NCBI GenBank assembly: GCA_030843315.1
Contig: JAUUPT010000008.1
Location: forward strand, 1-64,000
Length of the DNA stretch: 64,000 nucleotides
Direction of reading: 5' to 3'
Source: Bacteroidaceae bacterium
GTDB taxonomy: Bacteria > Bacteroidota > Bacteroidia > Bacteroidales > Bacteroidaceae
Of the stretch, positions 1-9,695 are shown in pieces; the stretch's first letter is position 1, and every line of letters starts with the position of its first letter. Both the position numbers and the translations under genes were made by a program. Below the pieces are notes generated by a model. That model ran no database searches. It was not told where the DNA came from and was given only the letters and a program-made list of their open reading frames with translations.

Positions 1-1206
1 GATTTCGCCCATCAGTGCTTCAAAATGCGCCTCAATGTGCTTACGGCTCATCTTATCTGTTTCCAGACCGGTTGCTTCGGGATCTGCCGGGCTGTTAGTC
101 ACACCGGTGGGGCACATACCCATACGCATAACTGTCCAGTCTCCGGCAGGGGCATCCCATTCCAGCCGGTCTCCTTTCAAACAAGCGGAAATATCCAGTA
201 CCTGCTTCGGGTCTATTGCCAAAGAGGCGTCATCCAGTACCGGTTGCTCCCGCCATTGATATTCTTTCCAATAAGGGAGAGGCGTTTGATACATTTTAGC
301 TAATAGCTTCTCCGGATAGCGTTCTACCAAGGGTTGGGATAGTAATTCAATATTCTCCAACTCATATTTGCCTGTCGCCGGTTCTAATTCCAGGCGGAAG
401 TTCCTGCCCACCGTTGCCGGCACCGAAATAACGACCGGAGCATAAGGTTCAAACCCAACATTCAGAGCTGGATTGAAACGAGAAATACTGAACTCCGACA
501 ATAACCGGTACTGATTCTTTTCTTTCACCCATAAGCGCGCCTCTGCCTCAATAGCCTTCTCCGAGGGATATACCCGGACGCTCCTTAATGTAAAATCGGT
601 AGCCGAAGAGAAGTCTATACCAGCAGGTTTACCGGACAATGGAGATAGAGCAACCCTACCGGACGATAACACAGCCGTCTCCTTACTTGCCGGAAATGCA
701 ATGACTCTGACATCCTGAAAGTCATCGGCAGGCTTTTCCATAGCTAAGTCAACTTTCTGCCCGCCCGATACCCGGCAACTGACAGAAGTCAGATATCTCA
801 TCGCTTGTTCGGGCTTTACCCACGGTCCGCCCGACTGGCTCCATCCCGGAGAATTGAAAATACCGATTTCAATTCCCAGTTCCGTGGCCGTCTTTAAAGC
901 AGTATGTAGTATCTTCCACCATTCATCGCTACCAAAAGCAACTTTAACATAAGGTGTATTCATGGAGTTATCGCCGATGCAGCCTATAAAAGCGCGGTTG
1001 ATGCCGGCTTTCTTCATGGCATGCAAGTCCTTCACGACTCCTTCTTCCGATACATTTCCTGCCATCCAGTACCAATAGACTGACGTCTGAATCTGCTCCG
1101 GCGGATTCTTGAAGTCAGCCTCCAACGTATCTTCTGACGACTTACAACCTGCGAGTGCAAAGAAGAAGGACAGGCCAAGCGCTATCTTGCAATATATTTT
1201 CTTCAT
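1..1206 (-). CDS. GH106-type alpha-L-rhamnosidase, partial (C-terminal part beyond left edge)
   Basis: Open frame of 402 codons running off the left edge without a stop. The start ATG at 1206 lies one base after the stop of the upstream GH92 gene, so the two are co-transcribed. A type II signal peptide ends in the lipobox LAGC (Cys about residue 21), so a surface or periplasmic lipoprotein is expected. Residues about 35-60 (VYWYWMAGNVSEEGVVKDL, then a KKAGINRAF stretch) match the start of the large Bacteroides rhamnosidases of family GH106. These remove terminal alpha-L-rhamnose from pectin side chains and other glycans. The catalytic core is only partly inside the window, so activity cannot be judged. 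The family call rests on recalled similarity. Confidence 0.75.
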   Translation of the reverse strand, partial: MKKIYCKIALGLSFFFALAGCKSSEDTLEADFKNPPEQIQTSVYWYWMAGNVSEEGVVKDLHAMKKAGINRAFIGCIGDNSMNTPYVKVAFGSDEWWKILHTALKTATELGIEIGIFNSPGWSQSGGPWVKPEQAMRYLTSVSCRVSGGQKVDLAMEKPADDFQDVRVIAFPASKETAVLSSGRVALSPLSGKPAGIDFSSATDFTLRSVRVYPSEKAIEAEARLWVKEKNQYRLLSEFSISRFNPALNVGFEPYAPVVISVPATVGRNFRLELEPATGKYELENIELLSQPLVERYPEKLLAKMYQTPLPYWKEYQWREQPVLDDASLAIDPKQVLDISACLKGDRLEWDAPAGDWTVMRMGMCPTGVTNSPADPEATGLETDKMSRKHIEAHFEALMGEI

Positions 1207-1207
1207 A

Positions 1208-3511
1208 CTAATCCCCCCATAAAGTATTCGGAGTATTTCCCATCTCCAGTTCCAGAATGCCTCCCGCCATTATATCCTTATAGTCTAAATAGCACTTGGC
1301 ATAATTCTGCCCATTCAGCCGTGCAGACTGGATATAAAGATTCTTAGCCGAGTTCTTATTCGCTTTTATAACGAACGTTTTCCCTTCGCCTACTTGAATC
1401 TCTATTGTCTCAAAGACAGGGCTGGTTATCTCATAACGGGTATCTCCCGGACATACCGGATACAACCCGCAGGCAGACAGGACATACCAGGCGGACATCT
1501 GCCCGACATCTTCGTTGCCAACCAATCCTTCTACCTTATTATGATAAGCATTCTCACAAATGAAGCGAGACCATTTTTGTGTCTTCCACGGTTGTCCCAA
1601 GCGGTTATAGAGATAAGGCACATGATGAACAGGTTCATTGGCATGGTTATAATAAACGTTCCACAGGAAGTCAGCCGGTGTCTTGGCAAACATGGTGTCC
1701 AAGTCTGCAATCACTTGTTCCGTACCTCCCATGAGTTCCACCATACTTTGTATATCATGAGGAACGAACCACCCTTGCTGAAGTTCATTGCATTCTATGC
1801 AGCCATACCATTCCTGCAACTTTCCGTTCGCAGGCCAGGCTTCAAAAGAGCCATCCGCCTCTCGCGAGCGAAAACTGTGTTTCTCCTTATCGTACAGATT
1901 CTTATAAGACTGGGACAGCTTGGCATAATGTTCCGCATCTTCATGCTTGCCCAGAGCTTCTGCCAGGCGGGACATGCACCATTCCGTATAAGCATATTCC
2001 AAAGTCTTGGAAATACCGTTCGGATTAAGCGCATATCCCAATTCCGCATTTCCAAACATTCTGGAAGTCTTATCCGCATATTCATACGCCTTTTCCATGT
2101 CGAACCGGCAAATACCTTTGGCATAAGCATCCGCCAATACAGAAATGGCAGGATTGCCCAGCATACAGCCACTATAAGCATTCATGAGTTCCCATCGCTC
2201 ATAATAGCCACGTCCGCTTTCTTCTGCCATAGTAGTCAGAGACATCAATAAATCATTTACCAGTTTAGGGTCGATGATAGTCTGCAAAGGCATCTGGCTA
2301 CGGAATACATCCCATCCGCTGAAGATGGTTCTCTTTACAAACTGATCGGATTCATGAGCTTGTCCATCCGCTCCCATGTACTTTCCATCTACATCGGTAA
2401 AGATTCTCGGATCAATCATGGTATGATACAGAGAGGTATAGAATACTTTCCTCTGTTCATCAGTGCCTCCCTGGACTTTGATCTTCGACAAGGCATCATC
2501 CCATAAATTCCGGGCTTGTTCCCGCACTCCATCAAAGTTCCAGTCTGTAATCTCCGCTTTAAGGTTCTTTTCGGCACCGGCTTCACTGACGTACGAGATT
2601 CCCGATTTAAACAAGACCTCCTCGCCCGCCTTTGTTTCAAATTCAGTGAAGAAACCGATGTGTTCCCCCTCGTACTCTTCGGCATTATACATGACTGCAG
2701 CATCTGCCGTCAGCCATTGGAATTCAGGGCTTTCCACAAACTCAAGTTTCCGGCTTCGTCCCTCCGGTATCTTGACGCTCCACACTCCGAATGTCTTCAG
2801 AGGTTTGGAGAACTCGGCATAGAAGTATACGGTATAGTTGGCGTTTCCTTCTCCGTTTCCCCAACCTCCCCCGTCGGGAGTACATTCCATCCGACCGGAA
2901 ATAGTATGGTCATCGACTACCTTAACGGCCTGCAAGGTAGAAGTACCTCCAACCCGGCGAGCCAGGTCTATCTGTATCCGCGATTGCTCACTTTCGGGAT
3001 AAACCAGTCGCAGCATACCACAGTGGGGAGTGGCAGTAGCTTCAACCTCTACCTGATAGTCAGTCAGCAGAACTTTGTAATATCCGGCACCCGCTTCTTC
3101 GGAACTTTTATCATAGCGCGACCTGTATCCGACTACGCCATTCTCTTTTCCCGAGTTTGTACGCATAGTACCCACCGTCGGCATAACCAACAAATTGCCC
3201 AAGTCACCGCCCCAACCGATGCCGCTCATCTGCGTAAAAGCAAAACCCTCTATCGTTTCGTGTTCATAACTATATCCCGAGCCATTATCCCCTCCGGTTA
3301 TCGTATTAGGACTTACCTGAACCGCCCCAAAAGGAGTCGTTGCCCCGGGAAATGTTTTTCCCAGTCCATGATAAGCTCCGGCAGCCTCTGTATTTGTACT
3401 TGCCCCGATAAAGGGATTTACGTAGTCCGACAAACGGGCGGACTCATTCCGACAAGAGTGTAAAGAGCATGAAGCACAGATGGCCAATAAGATTATAAAC
3501 TTTCTCCCCAT
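1208..3511 (-). CDS. GH92 alpha-mannosidase, lipoprotein
   Basis: 767 residues, the usual length for family GH92, which are calcium-dependent exo-alpha-mannosidases (1,2-, 1,3- or 1,4-). A lipoprotein signal ends at Cys about residue 20 (SLHSC). Family landmarks are present: NPFIG and FPGATTPFG near residues 33-62, NEPVHHVPYLYN near 620-632, and GNEDVGQMSAWY near 664-675. These supply ligands and the active-site floor of the alpha/alpha barrel. The gene lies 12 bases after the SGNH esterase gene and one base before the GH106 gene in the same direction. Linkage specificity cannot be read from the sequence. Confidence 0.93.
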   Translation of the reverse strand: MGRKFIILLAICASCSLHSCRNESARLSDYVNPFIGASTNTEAAGAYHGLGKTFPGATTPFGAVQVSPNTITGGDNGSGYSYEHETIEGFAFTQMSGIGWGGDLGNLLVMPTVGTMRTNSGKENGVVGYRSRYDKSSEEAGAGYYKVLLTDYQVEVEATATPHCGMLRLVYPESEQSRIQIDLARRVGGTSTLQAVKVVDDHTISGRMECTPDGGGWGNGEGNANYTVYFYAEFSKPLKTFGVWSVKIPEGRSRKLEFVESPEFQWLTADAAVMYNAEEYEGEHIGFFTEFETKAGEEVLFKSGISYVSEAGAEKNLKAEITDWNFDGVREQARNLWDDALSKIKVQGGTDEQRKVFYTSLYHTMIDPRIFTDVDGKYMGADGQAHESDQFVKRTIFSGWDVFRSQMPLQTIIDPKLVNDLLMSLTTMAEESGRGYYERWELMNAYSGCMLGNPAISVLADAYAKGICRFDMEKAYEYADKTSRMFGNAELGYALNPNGISKTLEYAYTEWCMSRLAEALGKHEDAEHYAKLSQSYKNLYDKEKHSFRSREADGSFEAWPANGKLQEWYGCIECNELQQGWFVPHDIQSMVELMGGTEQVIADLDTMFAKTPADFLWNVYYNHANEPVHHVPYLYNRLGQPWKTQKWSRFICENAYHNKVEGLVGNEDVGQMSAWYVLSACGLYPVCPGDTRYEITSPVFETIEIQVGEGKTFVIKANKNSAKNLYIQSARLNGQNYAKCYLDYKDIMAGGILELEMGNTPNTLWGD

Positions 3512-3523
3512 ACGTTCTCCAGA

Positions 3524-4900
3524 TTAGAGTTTAACCAGCTCCACCTTCAAGGCCTGCGGCTTATTCATCTTGTAGATGCGGTTCACCAAGTCCAACTGTT
3601 CACTCTCGTTATCATCGCGAACACTCTTGTACATGAAACGCAACCAGTAGTCTTTCAGCATATTGACGAAAGGGTTCGTCTTGCGATTCTCCAACATCAG
3701 ATTAACCGCTTTCTCATTACTTGCCCACAACAGTCCTTTATCGCGCATCAAGTTATATTCCATCCAGTAGTATTCACGCATCTCACGCTCCATAAACCAG
3801 CGCATTTCATTCAGCTGGCGTATCTGCTGTGCTTGCTCATTCTGAGGGGTATTGCCATAGGCAGCCAGGTTGACACCGCGTTTCAGTTCACCGGCCGTCA
3901 AGCGGGCTATCGTTTTTCCGCCTATCTTCAACAGATAATAACCATCTTGCAGACCTTTCACGGCGAGTCCTTCGTAGTTCATCTCGTCCATAAACGGGAT
4001 GACGTTCAAGGCATCGGCCTGTGTGTGCAGCTCGTTGTCATGATGACTCGCATCTATCGGGAAAGGCAATGAATTGGCAAGATAGGTGAAGCTCACGCTT
4101 TCGGGAGAAACAACCAGATTGGTAACCTCGCAGTTCTCCGAACGGTTTACGGCACGGGACGAAGCGTCGATGGCAACATCGGCAACCGGCTTATCAGTCA
4201 GCCCCTGGGCTTTCAGAAACAAGTAGGCCATTACCAAATGTCCGTCCGTTGTAGGATGGATACGGTCTCCGCCACACAATGTGAATGTAGAATCAGCCTG
4301 TTGTTCACGCTTGTTGATTTCCGTCATCGGACGGTTGAAGTCTACATAACCCCAGTTATTCGCTTGTGCTCTTTCTTTCAAGAAGTCGGAAACGTCCTGA
4401 ATCAGTTTGTTTTTCCCGGGGAAAGACACTTTATTGAAACAGGAAGTCTCGTCGTAGGGCGAACTGCCTATTAACACTTTCTGAATCTTAGGATACTTCT
4501 TGTAGGCTTCCTCTATCACCTTATAGTCATTGCAAGAGGTTTCTATATTTTTACGACCGATACTCTCATTCTCGGGAAGGGTATAATTCATATAACCCGT
4601 GTCGTTCATACCGAAGGAAAGCGTTACCACAGTCGGTTTGTGCTCGAAAACTTTATCCAGCCGTTGGGACATTTGCTTAGCTACATCACCGCCGACGCCT
4701 TCATTGAAAACATCAATACGCCGGTTGGGGAAGTGCGTCATGTAGTACAGCCAGATATACGAGTGATAATGGCCTCCACACGTAATGCTGTTCCCGACAA
4801 AAGCAACCCGTTCACCATCTTTAAACTCCGGAATGCTCTGAGAATGCATCCCATTAATACCCATCAATAAGCAAAATGCTATAACTATAAATTTCTTCAT
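3524..4900 (-). CDS. SGNH/GDSL-family hydrolase (probable carbohydrate esterase)
   Basis: 458 residues from the ATG at 4900, chosen because it begins a clear signal peptide (MKKFIVIAFCLLMGINGMHS). The longer frame to 4984 would add 28 non-signal residues. SGNH blocks are visible: FVGNSIT with the nucleophile Ser near residue 38, NEGVGGD, GMND, and DRIHP with the catalytic His near 213. A C-terminal region of about 240 residues follows, which I do not recognise. In a PUL such enzymes usually remove O-acetyl or other ester groups so that glycosidases can reach the chain; that role is inferred from context. A 22-bp periodic repeat lies upstream. Confidence 0.85.
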   Translation of the reverse strand: MKKFIVIAFCLLMGINGMHSQSIPEFKDGERVAFVGNSITCGGHYHSYIWLYYMTHFPNRRIDVFNEGVGGDVAKQMSQRLDKVFEHKPTVVTLSFGMNDTGYMNYTLPENESIGRKNIETSCNDYKVIEEAYKKYPKIQKVLIGSSPYDETSCFNKVSFPGKNKLIQDVSDFLKERAQANNWGYVDFNRPMTEINKREQQADSTFTLCGGDRIHPTTDGHLVMAYLFLKAQGLTDKPVADVAIDASSRAVNRSENCEVTNLVVSPESVSFTYLANSLPFPIDASHHDNELHTQADALNVIPFMDEMNYEGLAVKGLQDGYYLLKIGGKTIARLTAGELKRGVNLAAYGNTPQNEQAQQIRQLNEMRWFMEREMREYYWMEYNLMRDKGLLWASNEKAVNLMLENRKTNPFVNMLKDYWLRFMYKSVRDDNESEQLDLVNRIYKMNKPQALKVELVKL

Positions 4901-5020
4901 TTTATTCTTCTTTATTGGTAAATACTCTCCCGAAGAATGCATAGCCAAGACTTCACTTCTATTACAATAAAAGCGGACATGCACAATTGTTCTTTGTGTC
5001 TGTAAATGAGCCTTATATAT

Positions 5021-5108
5021 TTTTACTAAAAACCAGTCGGAGTTTTAGTAAATCTTCGGGAGATTTTTACTAAAAACTCAACTGATTTTTAGTAAAAAAG
5101 AAACCAGA
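5021..5108. repeat. 22-bp periodic array A (four units)
   Basis: Four consecutive 22-base units at 5021-5042, 5043-5064, 5065-5086 and 5087-5108. Each begins TTTTACTAAA or TTTTAGTAAA, with C and G alternating from unit to unit, so neighbouring units pair as inverted repeats. The 13-base arms 5064-5076 and 5086-5098 are perfect complements, and 5022-5031 pairs with 5043-5052. The second half of each unit is not conserved. It lies between the GH78 stop and the SGNH start and could fold as a terminator or attenuator. Confidence 0.8.
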
Positions 5109-5141
5109 ATATTTCTATTAATTATATTTATTGACAAACAG

Positions 5142-7781
5142 TTACAAAGACTCAAATTCTATATCATATATACCCGTGTCTAATTCCAGATATTGTTTGT
5201 CCGACTTAACTTCTTTTCCATTCACGATACCGCCGTGAGCGTTATTAGGAATAGCAACACTTGCCTTCACTCCTACCGGCAAAACGACATGCATCATTAA
5301 ACGGTTGTCTTTCAATTTCCAGTTTACAATGATAGTTCCATAAGGAGATTCTTTGGTTGTATTTGCCCAAGTCACTCCCTGCGGTATCTGCGGTGCGATG
5401 AACACATGCCGGTAACCAGGGTTCGAGTCATCGGTACGGATACCGCCGACTGCCTGATAGAACCAGTTGCCAATACCGTTATAGCAGTTATGCACACGAC
5501 TACGCTCTCCATTCCAATATTCCCACGTAGTGGTAGCACCATTATTGAGCATATGCAGGTATCCCGGATAATCTGGCTGCTTCAGCATACCGTACATGAA
5601 ATCGACTTCCTTGTTCCGAATAGCCCAGTCCGTGAGAATGGGAACACCTACAAGACCTACACCAATATGCCCTTTGTACTGATTGGCGGAACGGGCGATC
5701 ATCTCCTGCTTTACCTTGCCATAGAGTGCTTCGGGCACTACTCCCACAAGCATCGGATAAGCCATATCGAGCTGCGAGCCTGTGGCATAGATATTTTCTT
5801 CGTTGTTATAGAATGTCTGATGAATCAGGGCGTTCAGTTTCTCCTTGCGTGCAGCAAATGCTTTCGCATCATCTTCATGGCCCAATGCAGCCGCTATCTG
5901 GCACATAGCATAAAGACAGTCGCTGATGAAGCAGTTGTTTACCAGGTCTATAGACTTCTGATTTCCACTATCCACTCCCATTGGAGCCAACCAGTCTCCC
6001 AGATACCAATCACGGTAAGACGTATCAGGCCAGCGCTTCAACAAGCCGTTCACTGTGTACTTGTCCACATAGCCGAACCACTTCTTCATATTGTCGTAGC
6101 ACTGTTCCAGCAAACGGCTATCCCCATAGTTCACATAAGCACGCCATGGAGCCAATACGATGAATCCGCACCAATAAGGGCCGCCACCGCCACCACCGGC
6201 AGGAGCCACATGGGGCAATCCGCCGTCTTCGCGCATGACATCTTTCCATGCCTGCAACCAATTAATATAGGTAGGAGCAGCATCGTACATCGTTTGGAAT
6301 ACCTGTGTGGACGAATTGCCGTCACCACCGTAACCGGCACGTTCCAAATGCGGGCAGTCCACCATATAACCGCTGAAGGTAAGGCAACGGAGCGTATAAT
6401 TCACCATATCATGTATGGCATTCAAGTCCGCATCCGAACAAACAAAAGTAGATGCGGGACGATAATCACCGTGCACCAGGTAAGCCTTTATCTGTGCAGG
6501 CTGCGGATGGTAAGGCAAATTGGAAATCTTGATGTAACGGAAAGCATGGTGATGGAACTTATTGCAGAATACGTCACCCGCCTTGCCGGAAGCAATGTAG
6601 AGGTCGCTCTCTCCTTGTTCTTCAATGCTGCCATCGGCTTTCATAAAGTCACTATAAACCGCCGTTATCTCATGTCCTTCGGGTAATCGGGGAATTTGCA
6701 GTTCAAACCATCCCGTCAGTACCTTGCCCATGTCCACCAGCCACGTGTTGTTACCCAAGGCAGTGATGCTCTTTGCAGTCAAAGTCTCCTGAATCTTGTT
6801 TGGTTCGCACATTTGCGGGGTGGCTCTGCGTTCGTTGATACTTACCTCAGCAGCAGGCTTCCATTGCAGCTTATCCAATTCTTCTGTCGTAAGGTTCGCA
6901 GGAAGCATACGGGCATCTATCCGTTCGCCACCGAAACGCAAGGCATTCCAGGTTCCCATATCGATATACCCGCTCTCACGGCCCATCCATGTGGCATCCG
7001 TTGCGAACAGAGTATTCCATTTCCCGGCTTTCAAAATATCCAACTCGGCTCTTACTACCGGGCCATCGTGCTCGGCTTTAAAAGTGGTTTTCTTGTACCA
7101 ACCTTTGCCCAGCCACAAGAGAATCTCATTCTTACCGGATTTCAAAAGGGATGTTACATCGTAGGTCACAATCAAGGAATGCTTGTCTAATTGCGAAACG
7201 CCCGGTGACAGAACCGAAGCATCAGCCTTTTTACCATTGACGTACACCTCATGATATCCCAAGGAATTGACATGTAAAAAAGCGGTGGCAGGTTTATCCA
7301 CCGTGAACGACTTCCGCAGCAAAGGCGAATTTATGCTACTTCCGTCAAGACTGATAAATTTTCCCTGCAATCCGTCTCCTTCCAATACGCCAACGGCAAA
7401 ACGCTGAATAGGACTCCATTCCGAAGTCTCTCCTTTCTCATTACCCACGCGCACACGCCAGTAGCATAACATGCGCGATTTCAATCCTTTACCTTTATAA
7501 GGAACCATGACGGAAGCATCGGATTCCGACTTACCGGAATTCCATAAATCCGCTTTTCCCCGAGACAACCCAAGGCTGTCTGTGCCCACTTGTATCTCAT
7601 AGTATTGCTGACGCATAGGAACGTCACACAACACCTTCCAACTGAAATGCGGACTTACGTTGTCTATCCCGATGGGATTACTCAGATTCTCGCAACGAAG
7701 GTCGTCAAGGAGAATCGTACTTGCCATGGAGAACTGAACACCCATCAAGCAGAACAATAATAAAAAAAAGCCTTTCTTCAT
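5142..7781 (-). CDS. GH78 alpha-L-rhamnosidase
   Basis: 879 residues with a cleavable signal peptide (MKKGFFLLLFCLMGVQFSMAS). The order of parts fits family GH78: fibronectin-like and beta-sandwich N-terminal domains (to about residue 330), a rhamnosidase concanavalin-like domain, the (alpha/alpha)6 catalytic barrel and a C-terminal beta domain. The catalytic acid region reads DCPHLERAGYGGD near 474-486, and the second acidic region TTTWEYWNGE is near 748-757. The enzyme inverts and releases terminal alpha-L-rhamnose. It follows susD by 119 bases in the same direction, so it probably belongs to the same transcript. Together with GH106 it makes rhamnose the best-supported sugar of the target glycan. 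Confidence 0.95.
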   Translation of the reverse strand: MKKGFFLLLFCLMGVQFSMASTILLDDLRCENLSNPIGIDNVSPHFSWKVLCDVPMRQQYYEIQVGTDSLGLSRGKADLWNSGKSESDASVMVPYKGKGLKSRMLCYWRVRVGNEKGETSEWSPIQRFAVGVLEGDGLQGKFISLDGSSINSPLLRKSFTVDKPATAFLHVNSLGYHEVYVNGKKADASVLSPGVSQLDKHSLIVTYDVTSLLKSGKNEILLWLGKGWYKKTTFKAEHDGPVVRAELDILKAGKWNTLFATDATWMGRESGYIDMGTWNALRFGGERIDARMLPANLTTEELDKLQWKPAAEVSINERRATPQMCEPNKIQETLTAKSITALGNNTWLVDMGKVLTGWFELQIPRLPEGHEITAVYSDFMKADGSIEEQGESDLYIASGKAGDVFCNKFHHHAFRYIKISNLPYHPQPAQIKAYLVHGDYRPASTFVCSDADLNAIHDMVNYTLRCLTFSGYMVDCPHLERAGYGGDGNSSTQVFQTMYDAAPTYINWLQAWKDVMREDGGLPHVAPAGGGGGGPYWCGFIVLAPWRAYVNYGDSRLLEQCYDNMKKWFGYVDKYTVNGLLKRWPDTSYRDWYLGDWLAPMGVDSGNQKSIDLVNNCFISDCLYAMCQIAAALGHEDDAKAFAARKEKLNALIHQTFYNNEENIYATGSQLDMAYPMLVGVVPEALYGKVKQEMIARSANQYKGHIGVGLVGVPILTDWAIRNKEVDFMYGMLKQPDYPGYLHMLNNGATTTWEYWNGERSRVHNCYNGIGNWFYQAVGGIRTDDSNPGYRHVFIAPQIPQGVTWANTTKESPYGTIIVNWKLKDNRLMMHVVLPVGVKASVAIPNNAHGGIVNGKEVKSDKQYLELDTGIYDIEFESL

Positions 7782-7900
7782 AACTATTGAATTACTAAAA
7801 AATAAATACCCGCAGGATAAAAGAGTCCTAAAACAAATACATGTATTTCTTACTTTCTTTTATTCCTCCGGGTATTTCATTAAACCATTATATCACTCTG

Positions 7901-9676
7901 TTACCAGCCTGGATTTTGCTCCAGCTTAACGTCTTTATTGGTATCGATTACACTTTGAGGTATCGGCCACAAATTGAACTTCTTATTTGCAAGTGTTGTG
8001 CGGGCTTTATCCCAGTAGGCATATTTTTTGATGCGGTCTATTGCCACTGTGCCCCCCATACGAAGCAAAGTATTCCAACGGTGCTCTTCATAAACCAGCT
8101 CACGTGCACGTTCATCCAAAATCAAATCCAAGTCAACATCCGATGCCGTTACAAGATAATTGCATTGTGCTCTTTCTCTCAACATATTAATGTCGGAAGC
8201 AGCACCGGCATTGTCCCCTAAACGCCACTTCACTTCGGCACGCAATAAAATCGTCTCCGGCAAACGAATCAGATAATCATCTCTAAAGAGGCGGGCACGG
8301 TCGTCACCTGCATCAAGACCTGTGTATTTATCTGTTGCAACTTTACATGAAAGCGGGAATAAATAAGTCTCGGCCTGAACATGGCCTTCTTTACCTTCCT
8401 GATACAAGATATTCCAAGGCACAACTTTTCCATAGTATTCTTTCCCTTTCTGGTTTCCTACGAAAGTTCTTCTCAGTACAGCTTCAGAGTTACGCATGTC
8501 ATCACTCCATTTTCCCTCATAAACAACGTCACGAGTATAGAAAGTCGGCATTACACAAGTAACCCCCTGTCCACCGACATCCTCCAAGTTTCCCATCAGT
8601 TCGCCTTGTACATCACGAGCTACCGGACTATAGTTACAAGAGTGTAAGAGGCAATTAGACGAATATCCTTGCTTATATACATCCAAATCTATTTGAGAGA
8701 CCCAGATGGCTTCTGTGTTACCATTTTGATAATCTTGATTTCCCTCTTGGAACAAGTCCCAAAAGACATTGCCTTCGATGTGTACTCCGGCAGATTCATA
8801 AGAATGCTCAGCCGTTTGATCCTGTACCGACGTAGCATAATAGTAAACCGGATTTTCGTTCATACGAGTTCCGAAGCGATTCGTCATCAAACGATATGTG
8901 CCACCATCAATCACGGCATTTGCGTATTCCAATGCCTTTCTAAATGATTCAGTGCCATCTTGACCTTCTTCCTTCATTGCTACACCTTTATCTATATAAA
9001 GCTGACATAAAAGATGCTGTGCAGCTCCTTTCACCAATCGACCGGCTTCTGATGATGTTTCCGGCAAGAGCAGGGCATACTCCATATCCTCAATTGCAAA
9101 CTGATAAGTCTCTATACGGGTGCTGCGTTGATAATCGTATCGAGGGGTATTCGTAGGTTCTTTCACAAGAGGAACACCTCCAAACACCTCACCTAAATTC
9201 ATGTATGCATACGCCCTGAAAAAACGTGCCTCGGCAAGAGTCTGGTTTTTATCGTCTTCAGAATCCCAAGTCACTTTATCGGCTGCATTTATGGCAAGAT
9301 TGGCGGAATTAACGATCCTATAAAATTCTGAATAAACTTCATTATAGACATTGTAATCCGCACCCAACTTGCTATAATCATTCATACTTTGGGCATCACG
9401 GCCATTAGGAACATCAAACATATCCGTACCATTATTTCCCTGGTAGAAGTGCCTCGGCGAAAACTGCATCATATCGGAAGTAGAGAACATATTGCGACAT
9501 CTCTCATAACATCCCGTAATAACCTGTTTCACCTGATTGGAACTCTTGAATACATTTTCTATTGTATATGAAGATTCAGGCTTTTCCCGCAAAAAGGCGG
9601 AATCGTTGCAACCGACTATTACGATAGAGGACAATGCAATCAGCCCAACATTGATTTTATATTTTAAAGCTTTCAT
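7901..9676 (-). CDS. SusD/RagB-family glycan-binding outer-membrane lipoprotein
   Basis: 591 residues beginning with a lipoprotein signal whose lipobox ends VGC (Cys about 23), followed by the short acidic and serine spacer common in surface-exposed SusD proteins. The typical tetratricopeptide-like helices (RFFRAYAYMNLGEVFGG region) and the C-terminal WNTLLRMG and LWPIPQSVI segments are present. The protein closes over the extracellular mouth of the SusC barrel and captures oligosaccharides. It lies 19 bases after susC. Ligand specificity cannot be predicted. Confidence 0.96.
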   Translation of the reverse strand: MKALKYKINVGLIALSSIVIVGCNDSAFLREKPESSYTIENVFKSSNQVKQVITGCYERCRNMFSTSDMMQFSPRHFYQGNNGTDMFDVPNGRDAQSMNDYSKLGADYNVYNEVYSEFYRIVNSANLAINAADKVTWDSEDDKNQTLAEARFFRAYAYMNLGEVFGGVPLVKEPTNTPRYDYQRSTRIETYQFAIEDMEYALLLPETSSEAGRLVKGAAQHLLCQLYIDKGVAMKEEGQDGTESFRKALEYANAVIDGGTYRLMTNRFGTRMNENPVYYYATSVQDQTAEHSYESAGVHIEGNVFWDLFQEGNQDYQNGNTEAIWVSQIDLDVYKQGYSSNCLLHSCNYSPVARDVQGELMGNLEDVGGQGVTCVMPTFYTRDVVYEGKWSDDMRNSEAVLRRTFVGNQKGKEYYGKVVPWNILYQEGKEGHVQAETYLFPLSCKVATDKYTGLDAGDDRARLFRDDYLIRLPETILLRAEVKWRLGDNAGAASDINMLRERAQCNYLVTASDVDLDLILDERARELVYEEHRWNTLLRMGGTVAIDRIKKYAYWDKARTTLANKKFNLWPIPQSVIDTNKDVKLEQNPGW

Positions 9677-9695
9677 AAATTATTAGAATATTAAA

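Noticed and set aside
5406..6686. 426-codon open frame antisense to the GH78 gene
   Set aside because: It is a shadow of a well-supported gene with clear GH78 motifs; the translation has no recognisable domain.
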